Source: Bacillus carboniphilus (lineage in GTDB: Bacteria > Bacillota > Bacilli > Bacillales > JC228). From it: 64,000 bases of DNA. The first letter of the stretch is position 1. Each line of letters starts with the position of its first letter. Below the pieces are notes generated by a model. It searched no databases. It had not been told where the DNA came from and saw only the letters and a list, made by a program, of their open reading frames with translations. Location of the stretch: positions 62,001 through 126,000 of the forward strand of contig NZ_BAAADJ010000004.1 in NCBI RefSeq assembly GCF_039522365.1. The letters run 5' to 3'. Below, piece by piece: positions 52,183 through 61,615 of the stretch. The translations under genes were made by a program, and so were the position numbers.

Positions 52183-52277
52183 GATGACCTCCTGCGAAAA
52201 TGAATGCTTATCCATTATATGCAGGAGGTTGTCTAAAAAGGATTATTTATTTAGTTTTCCGAATGAATGATACCTGT

Positions 52278-52360
52278 TTTCAGAATCGGGCACCTCTTTT
52301 CAGTGCTCAGACAGCAATTTTCAGAACTCAGGCTCCTCTTTTCAGAACTCAGAACTCAAA
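52278..52360. repeat. ~21-bp array D, four units
   Basis: TTTCAGAATC, TTTCAGTGCT and two TTTCAGAACTC words start at 52278, 52298, 52319 and 52340 (spacing 20, 21, 21). It lies between the terminator of the second opp operon and the yqhV-like gene. The TTCAGAACT word recurs near 59.98-60.03 kb. Confidence 0.8.
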
Positions 52361-52364
52361 AATT

Positions 52365-52393
52365 AAAAACGAGCCAGACAAAACCTGGCTCGC
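52365..52393 (-). terminator. terminator of the second opp operon
   Basis: GCGAGCCAG and CTGGCTCG pair around a 7-base loop, followed by TTTTTAATTTTT on the minus strand. Confidence 0.88.
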
Positions 52394-52404
52394 ACTCTAC
52401 AATT

Positions 52405-53379
52405 CTATTCATACAAATGACAAGCAACCATACGCCCTGGCTCAACCTCTTGCCACTTTGGTTCTACCTTCGCACAAATGTCCATCGCTTTTGGACAACG
52501 AGTGCGGAAGCGACAACCTGTTGGTAAGTCAGTTGGGCTTGGAACGTCACCCTTCAAAATGATTCGTTCACGGGTTCTTTCAAGCTTAGGATCCGGTAAT
52601 GGGATGGCTGAAAGAAGTGCTTCTGTATATGGATGAAGCGGTTTTTCATATAATGCTTCACTTTCTGCTAGCTCCACCATTTTTCCAAGGTACATAACAG
52701 CAATACGGTCACTGATATGTTTTACCATGGATAGATCGTGGGCAATAAACAGATAAGTAAGGCCTTTTTCTTCTTGAAGCTGTTTCAAAAGATTTACGAT
52801 TTGTGCTTGAATCGAAACATCCAACGCGGCAATTGGTTCGTCCGCTACAATGAATTGTGGGTCCACTGCCAACGCACGGGCAATTCCGACACGCTGTCTT
52901 TGTCCACCACTAAATTCATGTGGATAACGATGAGCGTGTTTCTGATTTAGACCCACTAGCTCAAGAAGTTCAACGACACGCGCATCACGCTCTTGCTTTG
53001 ACATGTTTGGTCGGTGGATCAATAGACCCTCTGAAATGATTTCTTGAACCGTCATCCTCGGATTTAAGGAGGAATACGGATCTTGGAAGATCATTTGCAT
53101 GCGTTGTTTAAATCTCTTCTGGTCTTCTTTAGACTGAATGTCCTTTACATTGTCTTCCCCGAAAATAACTTCTCCATCTGTTGGAGTGTATAACTGAGTC
53201 AAGGTTCTGCCAACAGTCGATTTTCCACAACCGGATTCGCCTACTAGTCCTAGTGTTTCCCCTTTGTTGATTGTGAAGCTGATTCCATCAACAGCACGAA
53301 GAACTTTATTTTTACCGATATTAAAGTGTTTCTTTAGATCTTTAACTTCCATTAACACTTCATCTGTTTTTGTAATCAT
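52405..53379 (-). CDS. peptide ABC transporter ATPase (OppF/DppF/AppF type)
   Basis: ATPase of 324 residues. [30 protein letters not shown] and FIAHDLS are the nucleotide-binding motifs. Unlike the first OppF it keeps the C-terminal Cys motif [16 protein letters not shown], as in dipeptide or App-type systems. Last gene of the operon; its start overlaps the OppD-type stop by 4 bp and follows GGAGGGG. Confidence 0.92.
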   Translation of the reverse strand: MITKTDEVLMEVKDLKKHFNIGKNKVLRAVDGISFTINKGETLGLVGESGCGKSTVGRTLTQLYTPTDGEVIFGEDNVKDIQSKEDQKRFKQRMQMIFQDPYSSLNPRMTVQEIISEGLLIHRPNMSKQERDARVVELLELVGLNQKHAHRYPHEFSGGQRQRVGIARALAVDPQFIVADEPIAALDVSIQAQIVNLLKQLQEEKGLTYLFIAHDLSMVKHISDRIAVMYLGKMVELAESEALYEKPLHPYTEALLSAIPLPDPKLERTRERIILKGDVPSPTDLPTGCRFRTRCPKAMDICAKVEPKWQEVEPGRMVACHLYE

Positions 53380-54395
53380 CGTACCCCTCCTACCGCTACA
53401 GGTCGTTGCTCTTTCGGTGTTCTTTCATCTTGTAGCCAGCACGAAACCGTGTGATTGGACTCCACTGTTGTCTCAACGGGATCAAAGTGGTGACAAACCT
53501 TCATTGTATACGGGCATCTTGCAGCAAATGCACATCCCGTTCCTAATGTAGCCAAATCTGGTGGCGTTCCCGGGATTGGTACGAGTGGATCAGTCCGTTT
53601 TGCATGAAGCTTGGGCATAGATTGAAGCAACCCTAATGTATATGGATGCTGTGGACTGTAGAAAATCTCATCTAATGTACCTTGTTCGACAATTTTACCC
53701 GCATACATAACGGCCACACGGTCTGCCATGTTTGCAACAACGCCAAGGTCATGGGTGATTAAAACAATTGCTGTTCCTGTTTTTTCTTGAAGATCCTTCA
53801 TTAAGTCTAAAATTTGAGCCTGAATGGTTACGTCCAATGCTGTTGTTGGTTCGTCCGCGATGAGCACTTTCGGATTACAAGCTAGCGCCATCGCAATGAC
53901 TACACGCTGTCTCATTCCACCCGAAAACTGGTGCGGATACGCATCTAGTCGATCTTCCGGGTTAGGAATTCCAACCAATTCCAACATCTCCAAAGCTCTT
54001 TGACGCGCTTCACTTTTCGTTAACTTTTGATGTTTCTTTAACCCTTCCATGATTTGTTTCCCAATCTTCATGGTTGGATTTAAAGAAGTCATTGGATCTT
54101 GGAAAACCATGGAGATATTAGAACCACGGATTCCTTGTATTTCTCTATCAGACATCGTTAACACGTTTTTACCTTCATAAGAGATACTACCTTCTGGAAT
54201 AACGGTATTGTGTTTTGGTAAAAGACGCATAATCGATTTTGCCGTAACTGATTTACCTGAACCAGATTCACCTACGATTGCCAGTGTTTCTCCTTTTTTT
54301 AGAGAAAAATCGACCCCTCTTACTGCCGTAACTTCTCCGGTTTGGGTCTTAAATGATACGTGTAGGTTTTCAACATTTAGTATAGTCTCTGTCAT
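53376..54395 (-). CDS. peptide ABC transporter ATPase (OppD/DppD type)
   Basis: ATPase of 339 residues with [30 protein letters not shown] and LITHDLG. The C-terminal region has the Cys motif [17 protein letters not shown], which the first OppD lacks. Translationally coupled to the downstream ATPase gene. AGGGGAGGG ribosome binding site. Confidence 0.92.
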   Translation of the reverse strand: MTETILNVENLHVSFKTQTGEVTAVRGVDFSLKKGETLAIVGESGSGKSVTAKSIMRLLPKHNTVIPEGSISYEGKNVLTMSDREIQGIRGSNISMVFQDPMTSLNPTMKIGKQIMEGLKKHQKLTKSEARQRALEMLELVGIPNPEDRLDAYPHQFSGGMRQRVVIAMALACNPKVLIADEPTTALDVTIQAQILDLMKDLQEKTGTAIVLITHDLGVVANMADRVAVMYAGKIVEQGTLDEIFYSPQHPYTLGLLQSMPKLHAKRTDPLVPIPGTPPDLATLGTGCAFAARCPYTMKVCHHFDPVETTVESNHTVSCWLQDERTPKEQRPVAVGGVR

Positions 54396-54409
54396 ATTTG
54401 GACCCTCCC

Positions 54410-55471
54410 CTACTTTCTCATTTTTGGATCTAATGCATCTCGAAGCCCGTCACCTAACAAGTTGAAGCAGATCATGACTGCACTAATGACAAATGCCGGG
54501 AATAATAATTTGTACGTAAAGAAACGCATCGCTTTATATCCGTCATCTATTAGAACCCCGAGTGACGCCATCGGAGCTTGTAGCCCAAGACCGATAAAGC
54601 TTAAGAATGCTTCAAAGAAAATGGCAGTTGGAATCGTAAACATAACCGTAACGATGATCGGACCCATTACATTCGGTAAAAGATGTTTCCAGATTAAACG
54701 AGAGTTGGATGCTCCTAACGTTCTGGATGCTAAAACAAATTCCTGACCTTTTAGCTGAAGGACTTGTCCACGCACGATACGGGCCATTCCTACCCAGCCT
54801 GTTATAATCATCGCTAAAATGATTGAGCTTATACCAGGTTCAAGAATTAAGATAAATAAGATAATCACAATGAGGTTTGGTATTCCGACTAACACCTCAA
54901 TAATCCGTTGCATAACATTATCGACTTTCCCGCCAAAGAAGGAGGAGATTCCTCCGTACACAACCCCAATAATCAAATCCAGTAGGGCTGCAACAACCGC
55001 AATAAATAAAGAGATTTGAGTACCTTTCCATACCCTTGTCCATAAATCTCTTCCAAATTCGTCTGTTCCAAACCAATAGTTTGTTTCAATTTCACGTGAT
55101 GCGTATTGATCGACACCATTGATATCTTTACCATCAAAGCCAAGCCAGCCAAGGCCATCTATCTTTGGTGGAAGATTGGTGTGGGCTATATTTTGCGAAC
55201 GATAAGTGTGATCATTTAATGAAGGTCCGAAAATAGCCAATCCAGAAAGAAGGATTAACAGAATAAGAGAAATCATGGCCCCTCTGTTTTTGGCTAGGCG
55301 TAAAAAGGATTCCTTCCAAAAGGACATAGGTGGACCGGCAATCTCTTCTTGTTTACTAGCATCAAGAGGAGCAGCAACAAATAGGTCATCAGTAATTTCA
55401 GTTGGAACATACTCTTGTTTATTTTTGTCCTGAATAACAACAGGTTGATTTTTATTTAATTCTATTTTCAT
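54410..55471 (-). CDS. peptide ABC transporter permease (OppC type)
   Basis: Permease of 353 residues, longer than the first OppC because of an extended cytoplasmic N-terminus (~70 residues) and an insertion around DGLGWLGFDGKDINGVDQY before the NYWFGTDEFGRDLWTRVWKG signature. The EAA loop is EFVLASRTLGASNSRLIWKHLLPNVMGPI. The start overlaps the OppB-type stop by 4 bp and uses CGAGGTGAA. Confidence 0.91.
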   Translation of the reverse strand: MKIELNKNQPVVIQDKNKQEYVPTEITDDLFVAAPLDASKQEEIAGPPMSFWKESFLRLAKNRGAMISLILLILLSGLAIFGPSLNDHTYRSQNIAHTNLPPKIDGLGWLGFDGKDINGVDQYASREIETNYWFGTDEFGRDLWTRVWKGTQISLFIAVVAALLDLIIGVVYGGISSFFGGKVDNVMQRIIEVLVGIPNLIVIILFILILEPGISSIILAMIITGWVGMARIVRGQVLQLKGQEFVLASRTLGASNSRLIWKHLLPNVMGPIIVTVMFTIPTAIFFEAFLSFIGLGLQAPMASLGVLIDDGYKAMRFFTYKLLFPAFVISAVMICFNLLGDGLRDALDPKMRK

Positions 55472-56400
55472 GCTGCTTCACCTCGCTTAAAGCTGATACG
55501 AGGGTCTAGGAATCCGTATAAAATGTCAACGATAAAGACTACAAAAATGAACAGAGCACTATAGAATAGAGTAATCCCCATAATGACACTGTAATCGAGA
55601 ACTAAAATGGACAGTGTAAATTGTTCGCCTAGACCCGGAACGGAGAAGATTTTTTCAATGACAAGTGTTCCTGTCATGATTCCCACCGCAAGTGGTCCTA
55701 ACATCGTTACAACCGGAATAAGAGCGTTGCGGATAACGTGTTTCGTAATAACGCCAGCTTCACTTACTCCTTTTGCACGAGCCGTCACAACATAATCGTG
55801 TCCCAGCACCTCTAACATTTCACTTCTAATAAAACGGGCAACTGTTGCGATAACGGTCACAGAAAGTGCAATCGAAGGTAGAATGGTATATTCATAGCCT
55901 TCCCAAAGCGCGACAGGAAACCAGCCTAACTTTAGTCCAACATAGTACTGAAGTAATGCGGCAAATACAAAAGAAGGTATCGACATCCCAAGTACCGCAG
56001 CAGTAACAGAACCGTAGTCAAAAATGGTGTTGTGTTTAAGGGCTGATAGTATCCCTAAAGCTAAACCAACGATGGTCCCAAAAATAAGAGCCTGAAGACC
56101 AATTAAAGCGGATGGACCAATTCGGTCAATGATCATGCTTTCTACTGTGCGCCCTTCATATTGGAAAGAGTAGCCTAATTCCCCTTGAACTAAGTTACCC
56201 AAATATCTAACATATTGGATTGCAACTGGCTGATCTAAGCCATACTTTGCATTCAAAACAGCTTCTTGCTGAGCGGTTAACTTTTCAGGATTTGTAAACG
56301 GGGTTCCCGGAAGTAGTTGCATGAGGAAGAACGTAATCGAGACGATAATAAATAAGGTAATTAACATGTACCCAAATCGTTGTAAAATGTATCCTTTCAT
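55468..56400 (-). CDS. peptide ABC transporter permease (OppB type)
   Basis: Permease of 310 residues. MKGYILQRFGYMLITLFIIV is the classical start; LLPGTPFTNPEKLT and the EAA loop DYVVTARAKGVSEAGVITKHVIRNALIP (about residue 200) define the family. It follows the binding-protein gene after an attenuator-like terminator at 56493-56526. Confidence 0.92.
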   Translation of the reverse strand: MKGYILQRFGYMLITLFIIVSITFFLMQLLPGTPFTNPEKLTAQQEAVLNAKYGLDQPVAIQYVRYLGNLVQGELGYSFQYEGRTVESMIIDRIGPSALIGLQALIFGTIVGLALGILSALKHNTIFDYGSVTAAVLGMSIPSFVFAALLQYYVGLKLGWFPVALWEGYEYTILPSIALSVTVIATVARFIRSEMLEVLGHDYVVTARAKGVSEAGVITKHVIRNALIPVVTMLGPLAVGIMTGTLVIEKIFSVPGLGEQFTLSILVLDYSVIMGITLFYSALFIFVVFIVDILYGFLDPRISFKRGEAA

Positions 56401-56492
56401 TTATGAACACCCCTATTCTATGAAAAGTTTGATTATTTAAAATGAGTTTGATACGCCAACGTTCGACATTTTTCGCCATTGGATAACCGCAA

Positions 56493-56526
56493 AAAACGAG
56501 GGCATCAGTGGATCCACCCTCGTTTT
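56493..56526 (-). terminator. partial terminator between oppA-like and oppB-like genes
   Basis: AAAACGAGGG and CCCTCGTTTT pair around a 14-base interior; TTTTTTG follows on the minus strand. Such read-through terminators allow more binding protein than permease to be made. Confidence 0.85.
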
Positions 56527-56552
56527 CCTGCAGAATTACCCATGTTGTGGAA

Positions 56553-58172
56553 TTATTCTTCTATATAGGTGTACTTGAACGTATAGTCAGCACCACTTGG
56601 GTGTTCATATAGGTCTTTAATCTTAGCTCTTTGAAGAACAGCTTCCCCACTTTGATATAGAGGTACAATCGCAGCATCTTCACCTAGTAAGACTTTCTCA
56701 ATTTCAAGTAAGACTTCAAAACGCTTAGCCATATCCGTTTCAGTTCTAGCCTGACTTACTAAGTCATCAAGTTTAGGATTGTGGTAATCCATACGGTTTG
56801 CAGAACCACCTTTTACCCACATATCTAGGTATGTCATAGGGTCACTGTAGTCTGGTCCCCAAGTAGAAAGTGAAATATCATACGTAATTGCTTTTTCAAT
56901 TTCTAGACGTTGTGCAAATGGAACAGCCTTAATATCTAATTTGAAACCAGGTAGATTTTCTTCAAGCTGAGCCTGTAAGTATTCTGCCATCTTCTTACTG
57001 CTCTCGGAATCGGCGATGTTAATAGAAACAGTTAGACTGTCCACGCCTGCTTCAGATAAACCTTTTTCCCATAGCTCCTGAGCCTCTTCTACAGTACCAG
57101 TGTTAAAGTCACCGTTAAGTTCACGGTAGTCTTTATTGTCTGGAGAGAAGTAGAAATCTCCTGGCACCACTCCATGAAGTGGGGTTGAACCATTTTTCAA
57201 GATAACATCTGTTAAACCTGATTTATCAATAGCCAAGTTGATGGCTTTACGAACATTTACATTGCTTAATACAGGATGATTATGGTTAAATCGTAAGAAT
57301 CCAATTCCTGCTAACTTTCTACTAACAAAATCTTCGTTATCTTTATATTGATCTACGTATTCAGCAGATAGACTCACGCGATCGATAGTTCCTTCTTCAT
57401 AAAGGTTAGCACCTGTTGATGATTCCTTTACTACATTAACGTGAATTGCATCAAGTTTTACAGCATCTGCATCCCAATAATCTTCATTCTTTTCATATTT
57501 CCAACCTTGCTCTTGAGTCCATTCTACTAATTTAAATGGTCCGTTAGCTAGAATGTTTTCAGCTTCAAGTGCATATTGGTCACCTAACTCTTCCACAAAT
57601 GCTTGGTTTTGAGGTAGGAATGTTGGGAATGTTAATAGCGTTTGGAATAATGGGTTTGGAGCTTCTAATGTTACGACTAGAGTATCATCGCTTGTAGCTT
57701 CAACACCTAGCTCGTCAGCATCTGCTTCACCGTTCATAATTGCTTCAGCATTTTTAATGCTTCCTGTTACAAACATAAAGCCGTATGGTCCATCTTCTGC
57801 CATTACTCGTTTCCAAGCGTACTCAAAGTCATGAGCTGTAACAGCATCACCATTGCTCCACTTAGATTCACGAAGTGTGAACGTATGTACAGTACCATCA
57901 TCACTTACTTGGTGGTCAGTAACAAGGGCAGCTTCTGGTTGATTGTTTTTCCCTTGACGGTATAGGCCTTCGTTTACGTTATTTAAAACCGTGAACGCAA
58001 TACCATCATGTGCTTTAGTAGAATCTAACGTTGGGATGTTAGCAGTTGCACTCATCTTCAGGATTTGTTCTCCACCCTCTTTGTCACTAGAAGAACTAAA
58101 GTTACAGCCTGATAGAATCATAGAGAACACTAAAGCTAAAACTAGTAATGAAAATTTCCCCTTTAATTTCAT
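56553..58172 (-). CDS. peptide-binding lipoprotein (OppA type) of the second opp operon
   Basis: Binding protein of 539 residues. Lipoprotein signal MKLKGKFSLLVLALVFSMILSGC with a Ser-rich linker. WSNGDAVTAHDFEYAWKRVM and NVNVRKAINLAIDKSG are family landmarks. First gene of the second oligopeptide importer, with AAGGGGGAA ribosome binding site and a divergent neighbour at 58314. Confidence 0.92.
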   Translation of the reverse strand: MKLKGKFSLLVLALVFSMILSGCNFSSSSDKEGGEQILKMSATANIPTLDSTKAHDGIAFTVLNNVNEGLYRQGKNNQPEAALVTDHQVSDDGTVHTFTLRESKWSNGDAVTAHDFEYAWKRVMAEDGPYGFMFVTGSIKNAEAIMNGEADADELGVEATSDDTLVVTLEAPNPLFQTLLTFPTFLPQNQAFVEELGDQYALEAENILANGPFKLVEWTQEQGWKYEKNEDYWDADAVKLDAIHVNVVKESSTGANLYEEGTIDRVSLSAEYVDQYKDNEDFVSRKLAGIGFLRFNHNHPVLSNVNVRKAINLAIDKSGLTDVILKNGSTPLHGVVPGDFYFSPDNKDYRELNGDFNTGTVEEAQELWEKGLSEAGVDSLTVSINIADSESSKKMAEYLQAQLEENLPGFKLDIKAVPFAQRLEIEKAITYDISLSTWGPDYSDPMTYLDMWVKGGSANRMDYHNPKLDDLVSQARTETDMAKRFEVLLEIEKVLLGEDAAIVPLYQSGEAVLQRAKIKDLYEHPSGADYTFKYTYIEE

Positions 58173-58313
58173 CCAATTTCCCCCTTAAAATAAAATGAAT
58201 TTTTTTACTATTGTAAATGGTTTATTACATTAAAGCAAGTTAATCTTGACTTATTCGACATTTGTCACGAAAATGATACACTACTTGTAACAACTAACAA
58301 GGAGAAAAAGTGC

Positions 58314-58688
58314 ATGCAAAATAGAATACTAATTCCTGTCGGAGCTCTTATTTTGACGATTGTCTTCACATGGCTTTTTTATCAAGAGTGGAGTTTTTTT
58401 AGGTGGATGGATAGTTTATTTTTAACTGGATTATCCCTATTGGTTGTGGGATTTATGATGATTTTAATAGAGGGACAATTTTTTTCTGCTTTTATCAGAA
58501 GTACGAAGCATTTTTTTGCAAGCATTAGTAAAAAAGAGCAGGTGATTCGAGAAGTGGAAGAAAAAAAAGAAAGTGCTCCCGGTTACCGAAAACACTTCCC
58601 TTCTTCCAAGATTTACTTGTCTACAGGTGTTACATTTTGCGTGATTAGCTTACTCATTTCCGTTATTTATGTTTATTTCGGACGGTGA
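58314..58688 (+). CDS. DUF3899-like membrane protein
   Basis: Protein of 124 residues with three hydrophobic spans (about 5-24, 33-53 and 102-121) and a charged cytoplasmic loop (SKKEQVIREVEEKKESA). The layout and the FLTGLSLLVVGFMMILIEGQFF segment resemble DUF3899 proteins of Bacilli. AAGGAG ribosome binding site. Its 3' end overlaps the convergent dipeptidase gene by 16 bp. Function unknown. Confidence 0.72.
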   Translation: MQNRILIPVGALILTIVFTWLFYQEWSFFRWMDSLFLTGLSLLVVGFMMILIEGQFFSAFIRSTKHFFASISKKEQVIREVEEKKESAPGYRKHFPSSKIYLSTGVTFCVISLLISVIYVYFGR

Positions 58689-59602
58689 TTTAGGAAGTTT
58701 TTATAGGCGAAACCTTTTACCTGATCCTCTGAGTAATACTTTAGTAATTCGTTAATTAAGTTTGGATATTGGGATGAGTCTTCCAAGTCTTTTATGTAAG
58801 TCATAATTCCATCAAAGTCGGATCCGAAACCAATCTGATTGACTCCCCCAAGTGAACAGAAGTGATCAATGTGTTTAATAAGGTCGGAAATGGTTACATC
58901 TTTTCCACCTTCTTTTACAAACGGTGGGCAATAGAGAACGTGAATTAATCCATTTTTCGCAAACATCGCTTTGGCTTGCTCATCGGTTAAGTTTCGAACG
59001 TGGTCACATAAAGTTCTTGAGTTTGAATGGCTTGCAATTGGATAATCTGCTGCATCCATTACATCCCAGAATGCATTTTCGCAAAGGTGAGAAACATCTG
59101 TTAATACTTTGTGCTGATTGTTCATGCGAACCAATTCAAATCCGAAAGATGTGAGGCCGGCTCCACGAGGCTCTCCCGCTCCATCAGCCGCAAAATTGGC
59201 ATTATTCCAAGTTAAACCTACAGACATAACGCCTAATTGATATAAAATACTTAATTTTTGAAGGTCGTTTCCAATTGCATCCACGCCTTCTAACGTTAAG
59301 AAAGCACCGATTTCATCTTCTTGTAGGTTATCAAAATCAGCCCACGTTTTAATGTGCTTCATTTCTGGGTTATTCGCTAATACATCATTATAAAAATAAT
59401 AAATTTGATCAAGAGCAGCTTGGAATTTTTGGTCTGACTTTATGGAAGGTTCTATAAAAATAGCAAATGCTTGAACCTTTACTCCACCTTTTTGCAGACG
59501 GCTTTTATTTGTATCAAGTTCAGGCGAGTTACTAAATTTGATTTCTCCTTTTGAGTCATTCAGCTTCATAAGTGCGTCACAATGTAGATCAATTACATGC
59601 AT
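58673..59602 (-). CDS. membrane dipeptidase (peptidase family M19)
   Basis: Zinc dipeptidase of the renal dipeptidase family, 309 residues. Metal ligands are visible as DLHCDAL (HxD, residue ~7), TLEGVDAIG (Glu), DVSHLCE (His) and ASHSNSR (His), with FGSDFDGI (Asp) near the end. Family members cleave L-D or D-D dipeptides. Despite the name there is no signal peptide, so it is cytosolic. ATG at 59602 after ACGAGGTGA; a GTG at 59611 lies inside that signal. Confidence 0.9.
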   Translation of the reverse strand: MHVIDLHCDALMKLNDSKGEIKFSNSPELDTNKSRLQKGGVKVQAFAIFIEPSIKSDQKFQAALDQIYYFYNDVLANNPEMKHIKTWADFDNLQEDEIGAFLTLEGVDAIGNDLQKLSILYQLGVMSVGLTWNNANFAADGAGEPRGAGLTSFGFELVRMNNQHKVLTDVSHLCENAFWDVMDAADYPIASHSNSRTLCDHVRNLTDEQAKAMFAKNGLIHVLYCPPFVKEGGKDVTISDLIKHIDHFCSLGGVNQIGFGSDFDGIMTYIKDLEDSSQYPNLINELLKYYSEDQVKGFAYKNFLNHRPK

Positions 59603-59756
59603 TTTCGTCACCTCGTTAAGATAATGGTATTACTACCACTTTATTACTTTTAGAATTTTGGAACAACTGTTTATTTCGATTCTCTAAAATTTTTTTTGAT
59701 AATGGCCAGGTTATTTGAGGCGGGAACAGTGATTGGGGAATGGATATTTTGGTGTG

Positions 59757-59964
59757 GTATCGGAATTTTGAGGCGGCAAGTGGAACTCTTGGAGGGCTAT
59801 CGGAAATTTTATGGCAGCTATCGGAAAAATTGGGGGGGCTATCAGAAATTTCGGGCCGGCTATCGGAAACTCTGAGCCTTCTATCGGAAAAATTGAGTGG
59901 TCTATCAGAAATTTCTTGCCTTCTATCAGAAAACTTTAGCCAGCTATCGGATACTTCCCACAGC
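59757..59964. repeat. 21-bp tandem array E, eight regular units plus degenerate leading ones
   Basis: CTATCGGAAA or CTATCAGAAA recurs at 59797, 59818, 59839, 59860, 59881, 59902, 59923 and 59944, exactly 21 bp apart; a further TATCGGAA at 59758 lies 40 bp (about two periods) earlier. It lies between the dipeptidase start and the PRPP synthetase terminator. Open frames through it (KFSDRRQEISD) lack ribosome binding sites. Confidence 0.95.
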
Positions 59965-59971
59965 AATGCGG

Positions 59972-60037
59972 CTATTCAGAACTTATCCTTCCATATTCAG
60001 AAGTTACAGCCCATTATTCAGAACTTACTCATCTTTG
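59972..60037. repeat. 21-bp array E2, three units, appended to array E
   Basis: TTCAGAACTT, TTCAGAAGTT and TTCAGAACTT start at 59975, 59996 and 60017, exactly 21 bp apart. The word matches array D at 52.3 kb, so two different words share one spacing side by side. Confidence 0.85.
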
Positions 60038-60063
60038 ACTGAAATAAGTGTATAGATCAATAT

Positions 60064-60105
60064 AAAAAAAAGCCAGCCTCAAAGGAAACACCCTCAAGCT
60101 GGCTG
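60064..60105 (-). terminator. terminator of the PRPP synthetase gene
   Basis: AGCCAGCTTGAGG and TTTGAGGCTGGCT pair in part, ending in a T-run on the minus strand. Confidence 0.8.
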
Positions 60106-60110
60106 TTTAT

Positions 60111-61061
60111 TTATTCAAATAATACACTTACAGGTTTCTCGTTGTGAATGCGGTCAATCGCATCGGATAATAATGGTGCTACTGATAGAATTGTAATCTT
60201 ATCAATTAGTTTTTCTTCTGGTAACTGAATCGTGTTCGAAACGACTAGCTCTTTAATTGGCGAACCTTCAATACGGCTGATTGCAGGCCCAGACAATACT
60301 GGGTGCGTACAGCACGCATAAACGGCTTTAGCGCCTTTTTCAATAAGTGCATTAGCCGCCAAAGTAATAGTACCGGCTGTGTCAATCAAGTCATCAATGA
60401 TGATCGCATTTTTGCCTTCAATGTTACCGACGATGTTCATCACTTCAGCCACGTTTGGCTCAGGTCTACGCTTATCAATGAAAGCAATCGGAACATTCAA
60501 GTTACTAGCCATTTTTCTAGCTCTTACCACACCACCGTTGTCTGGAGCGACAACTACTACATCTTCTAGTCCTTTGTTCATGAAGTACTCAGAAAGAATG
60601 GGCACACCTAGAAGTTGGTCAACTGGGATGTCAAAGAAACCTTGAATTTGTGGTGCATGAAGGTCCATCGTAATGACTCTTGTAGCGCCAGCTGTTTCTA
60701 AAAGGTTGGCAACGAGCTTAGCTGTAATGGGTTCTCTTGAACGCGCTTTGCGGTCTTGACGAGCATAGCCATAGTAAGGGACAACCACATTAATGGTACT
60801 AGCGGATGCACGCTTCAGAGCATCAATCATGATCAAAAGCTCCATGATGTGTTCATTAGCTGGTTGAGACGTTGATTGTACAAGGTATACGTCACATCCA
60901 CGGACACTTTCTTCTATATTAATTTGAATTTCACCATCACTAAAACGAGTGACAGAGCTTTTTCCTATCTCACAACCTAATAAGCTTGCTATCTCTTCTG
61001 CTAGTTGTCTATTAGAATTTAGAGTAAACATCTTAAATGAATTCTTTAATTCGAAAGCCAC
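60111..61061 (-). CDS. ribose-phosphate diphosphokinase (PRPP synthetase), probable paralogue
   Basis: Makes phosphoribosyl pyrophosphate from ribose 5-phosphate and ATP, 316 residues. [47 protein letters not shown] and the PRPP loop [12 protein letters not shown] are nearly identical to Bacillus Prs. Two conserved spots differ from B. subtilis Prs as I recall it: [11 protein letters not shown] (Glu for Arg) in the catalytic loop and [10 protein letters not shown] (Asn for His). It is not next to glmU/ctc, the usual prs context. The start is a GTG at 61061 after GGGAGGACG, giving the family's length. Confidence 0.88.
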   Translation of the reverse strand: MAFELKNSFKMFTLNSNRQLAEEIASLLGCEIGKSSVTRFSDGEIQINIEESVRGCDVYLVQSTSQPANEHIMELLIMIDALKRASASTINVVVPYYGYARQDRKARSREPITAKLVANLLETAGATRVITMDLHAPQIQGFFDIPVDQLLGVPILSEYFMNKGLEDVVVVAPDNGGVVRARKMASNLNVPIAFIDKRRPEPNVAEVMNIVGNIEGKNAIIIDDLIDTAGTITLAANALIEKGAKAVYACCTHPVLSGPAISRIEGSPIKELVVSNTIQLPEEKLIDKITILSVAPLLSDAIDRIHNEKPVSVLFE

Positions 61062-61319
61062 TAGTTCGTCCTCCCAGGTGAGTATTTTCAACGGATTGAT
61101 GAGGACCCATCTTGTTGATAGGAACAGTCATGTCCACCGTATGATTTATATATAGATACTACTAATTTTCTTCCATTGGTATTATACCTTTCTTTAAAAG
61201 GGGTTTCCACCGTTTATAGGTAGAAACATTTGTTAGTTTGGTGACGTTTTCATTTTTTGGGGAGTTTTGTTTGACTGGTGCTTTTCGAAGTTGTACTAAG
61301 TACGACCCAAATTTCCTAA

Positions 61320-61542
61320 GATAGCGGAATCTAGGGCCATATAGTTCTACCAGAAATTTAACCCGGACAGAGATTCCGTTATTTAAGCAAATATGACTGA
61401 TTTCAATGGTTAACCGGACAGAGGTTCCGCTATCTCCCCCAAATGAGCCAAAATAACCCTTAAAATTGAGGAATAGAGGAACGTGTGTCCGTTTAACACC
61501 CCAAAAACCGGCTTTTCATTAAAATAGCGGAACCTGAGTCCG
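61320..61542. repeat. CGGAC/GTTCCG repeat locus A4, five units
   Basis: Units at 61320 (-, degenerate), 61364 (+), 61415 (+), 61472 (-) and 61523 (-), with 51 bp between same-strand neighbours. It fills most of the 554-bp gap upstream of the PRPP synthetase gene; the remainder shows no gene. Confidence 0.88.
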
Positions 61543-61572
61543 CTTGAACTTCGATATCAGGAATCAATAACA

Positions 61573-61602
61573 AAAAACGAGGTAGACTATGTCGTCTACC
61601 TC
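61573..61602 (-). terminator. terminator of the PuuD-like gene
   Basis: GAGGTAGAC and GTCTACCTC form a perfect 9-bp stem followed by GTTTTTTG on the minus strand. Confidence 0.9.
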
Positions 61603-61615
61603 ACCTTGCTTCCTA

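Noticed and set aside
59616..60042. Open frames with SDRRQEISD or LSEILWQLSE repeats
   Set aside because: They read through arrays E and E2 and have no translation start signals.
61062..61615. Purine riboswitch upstream of the PRPP synthetase
   Set aside because: I could not find the conserved junction sequences; the gap is filled by repeat locus A4.
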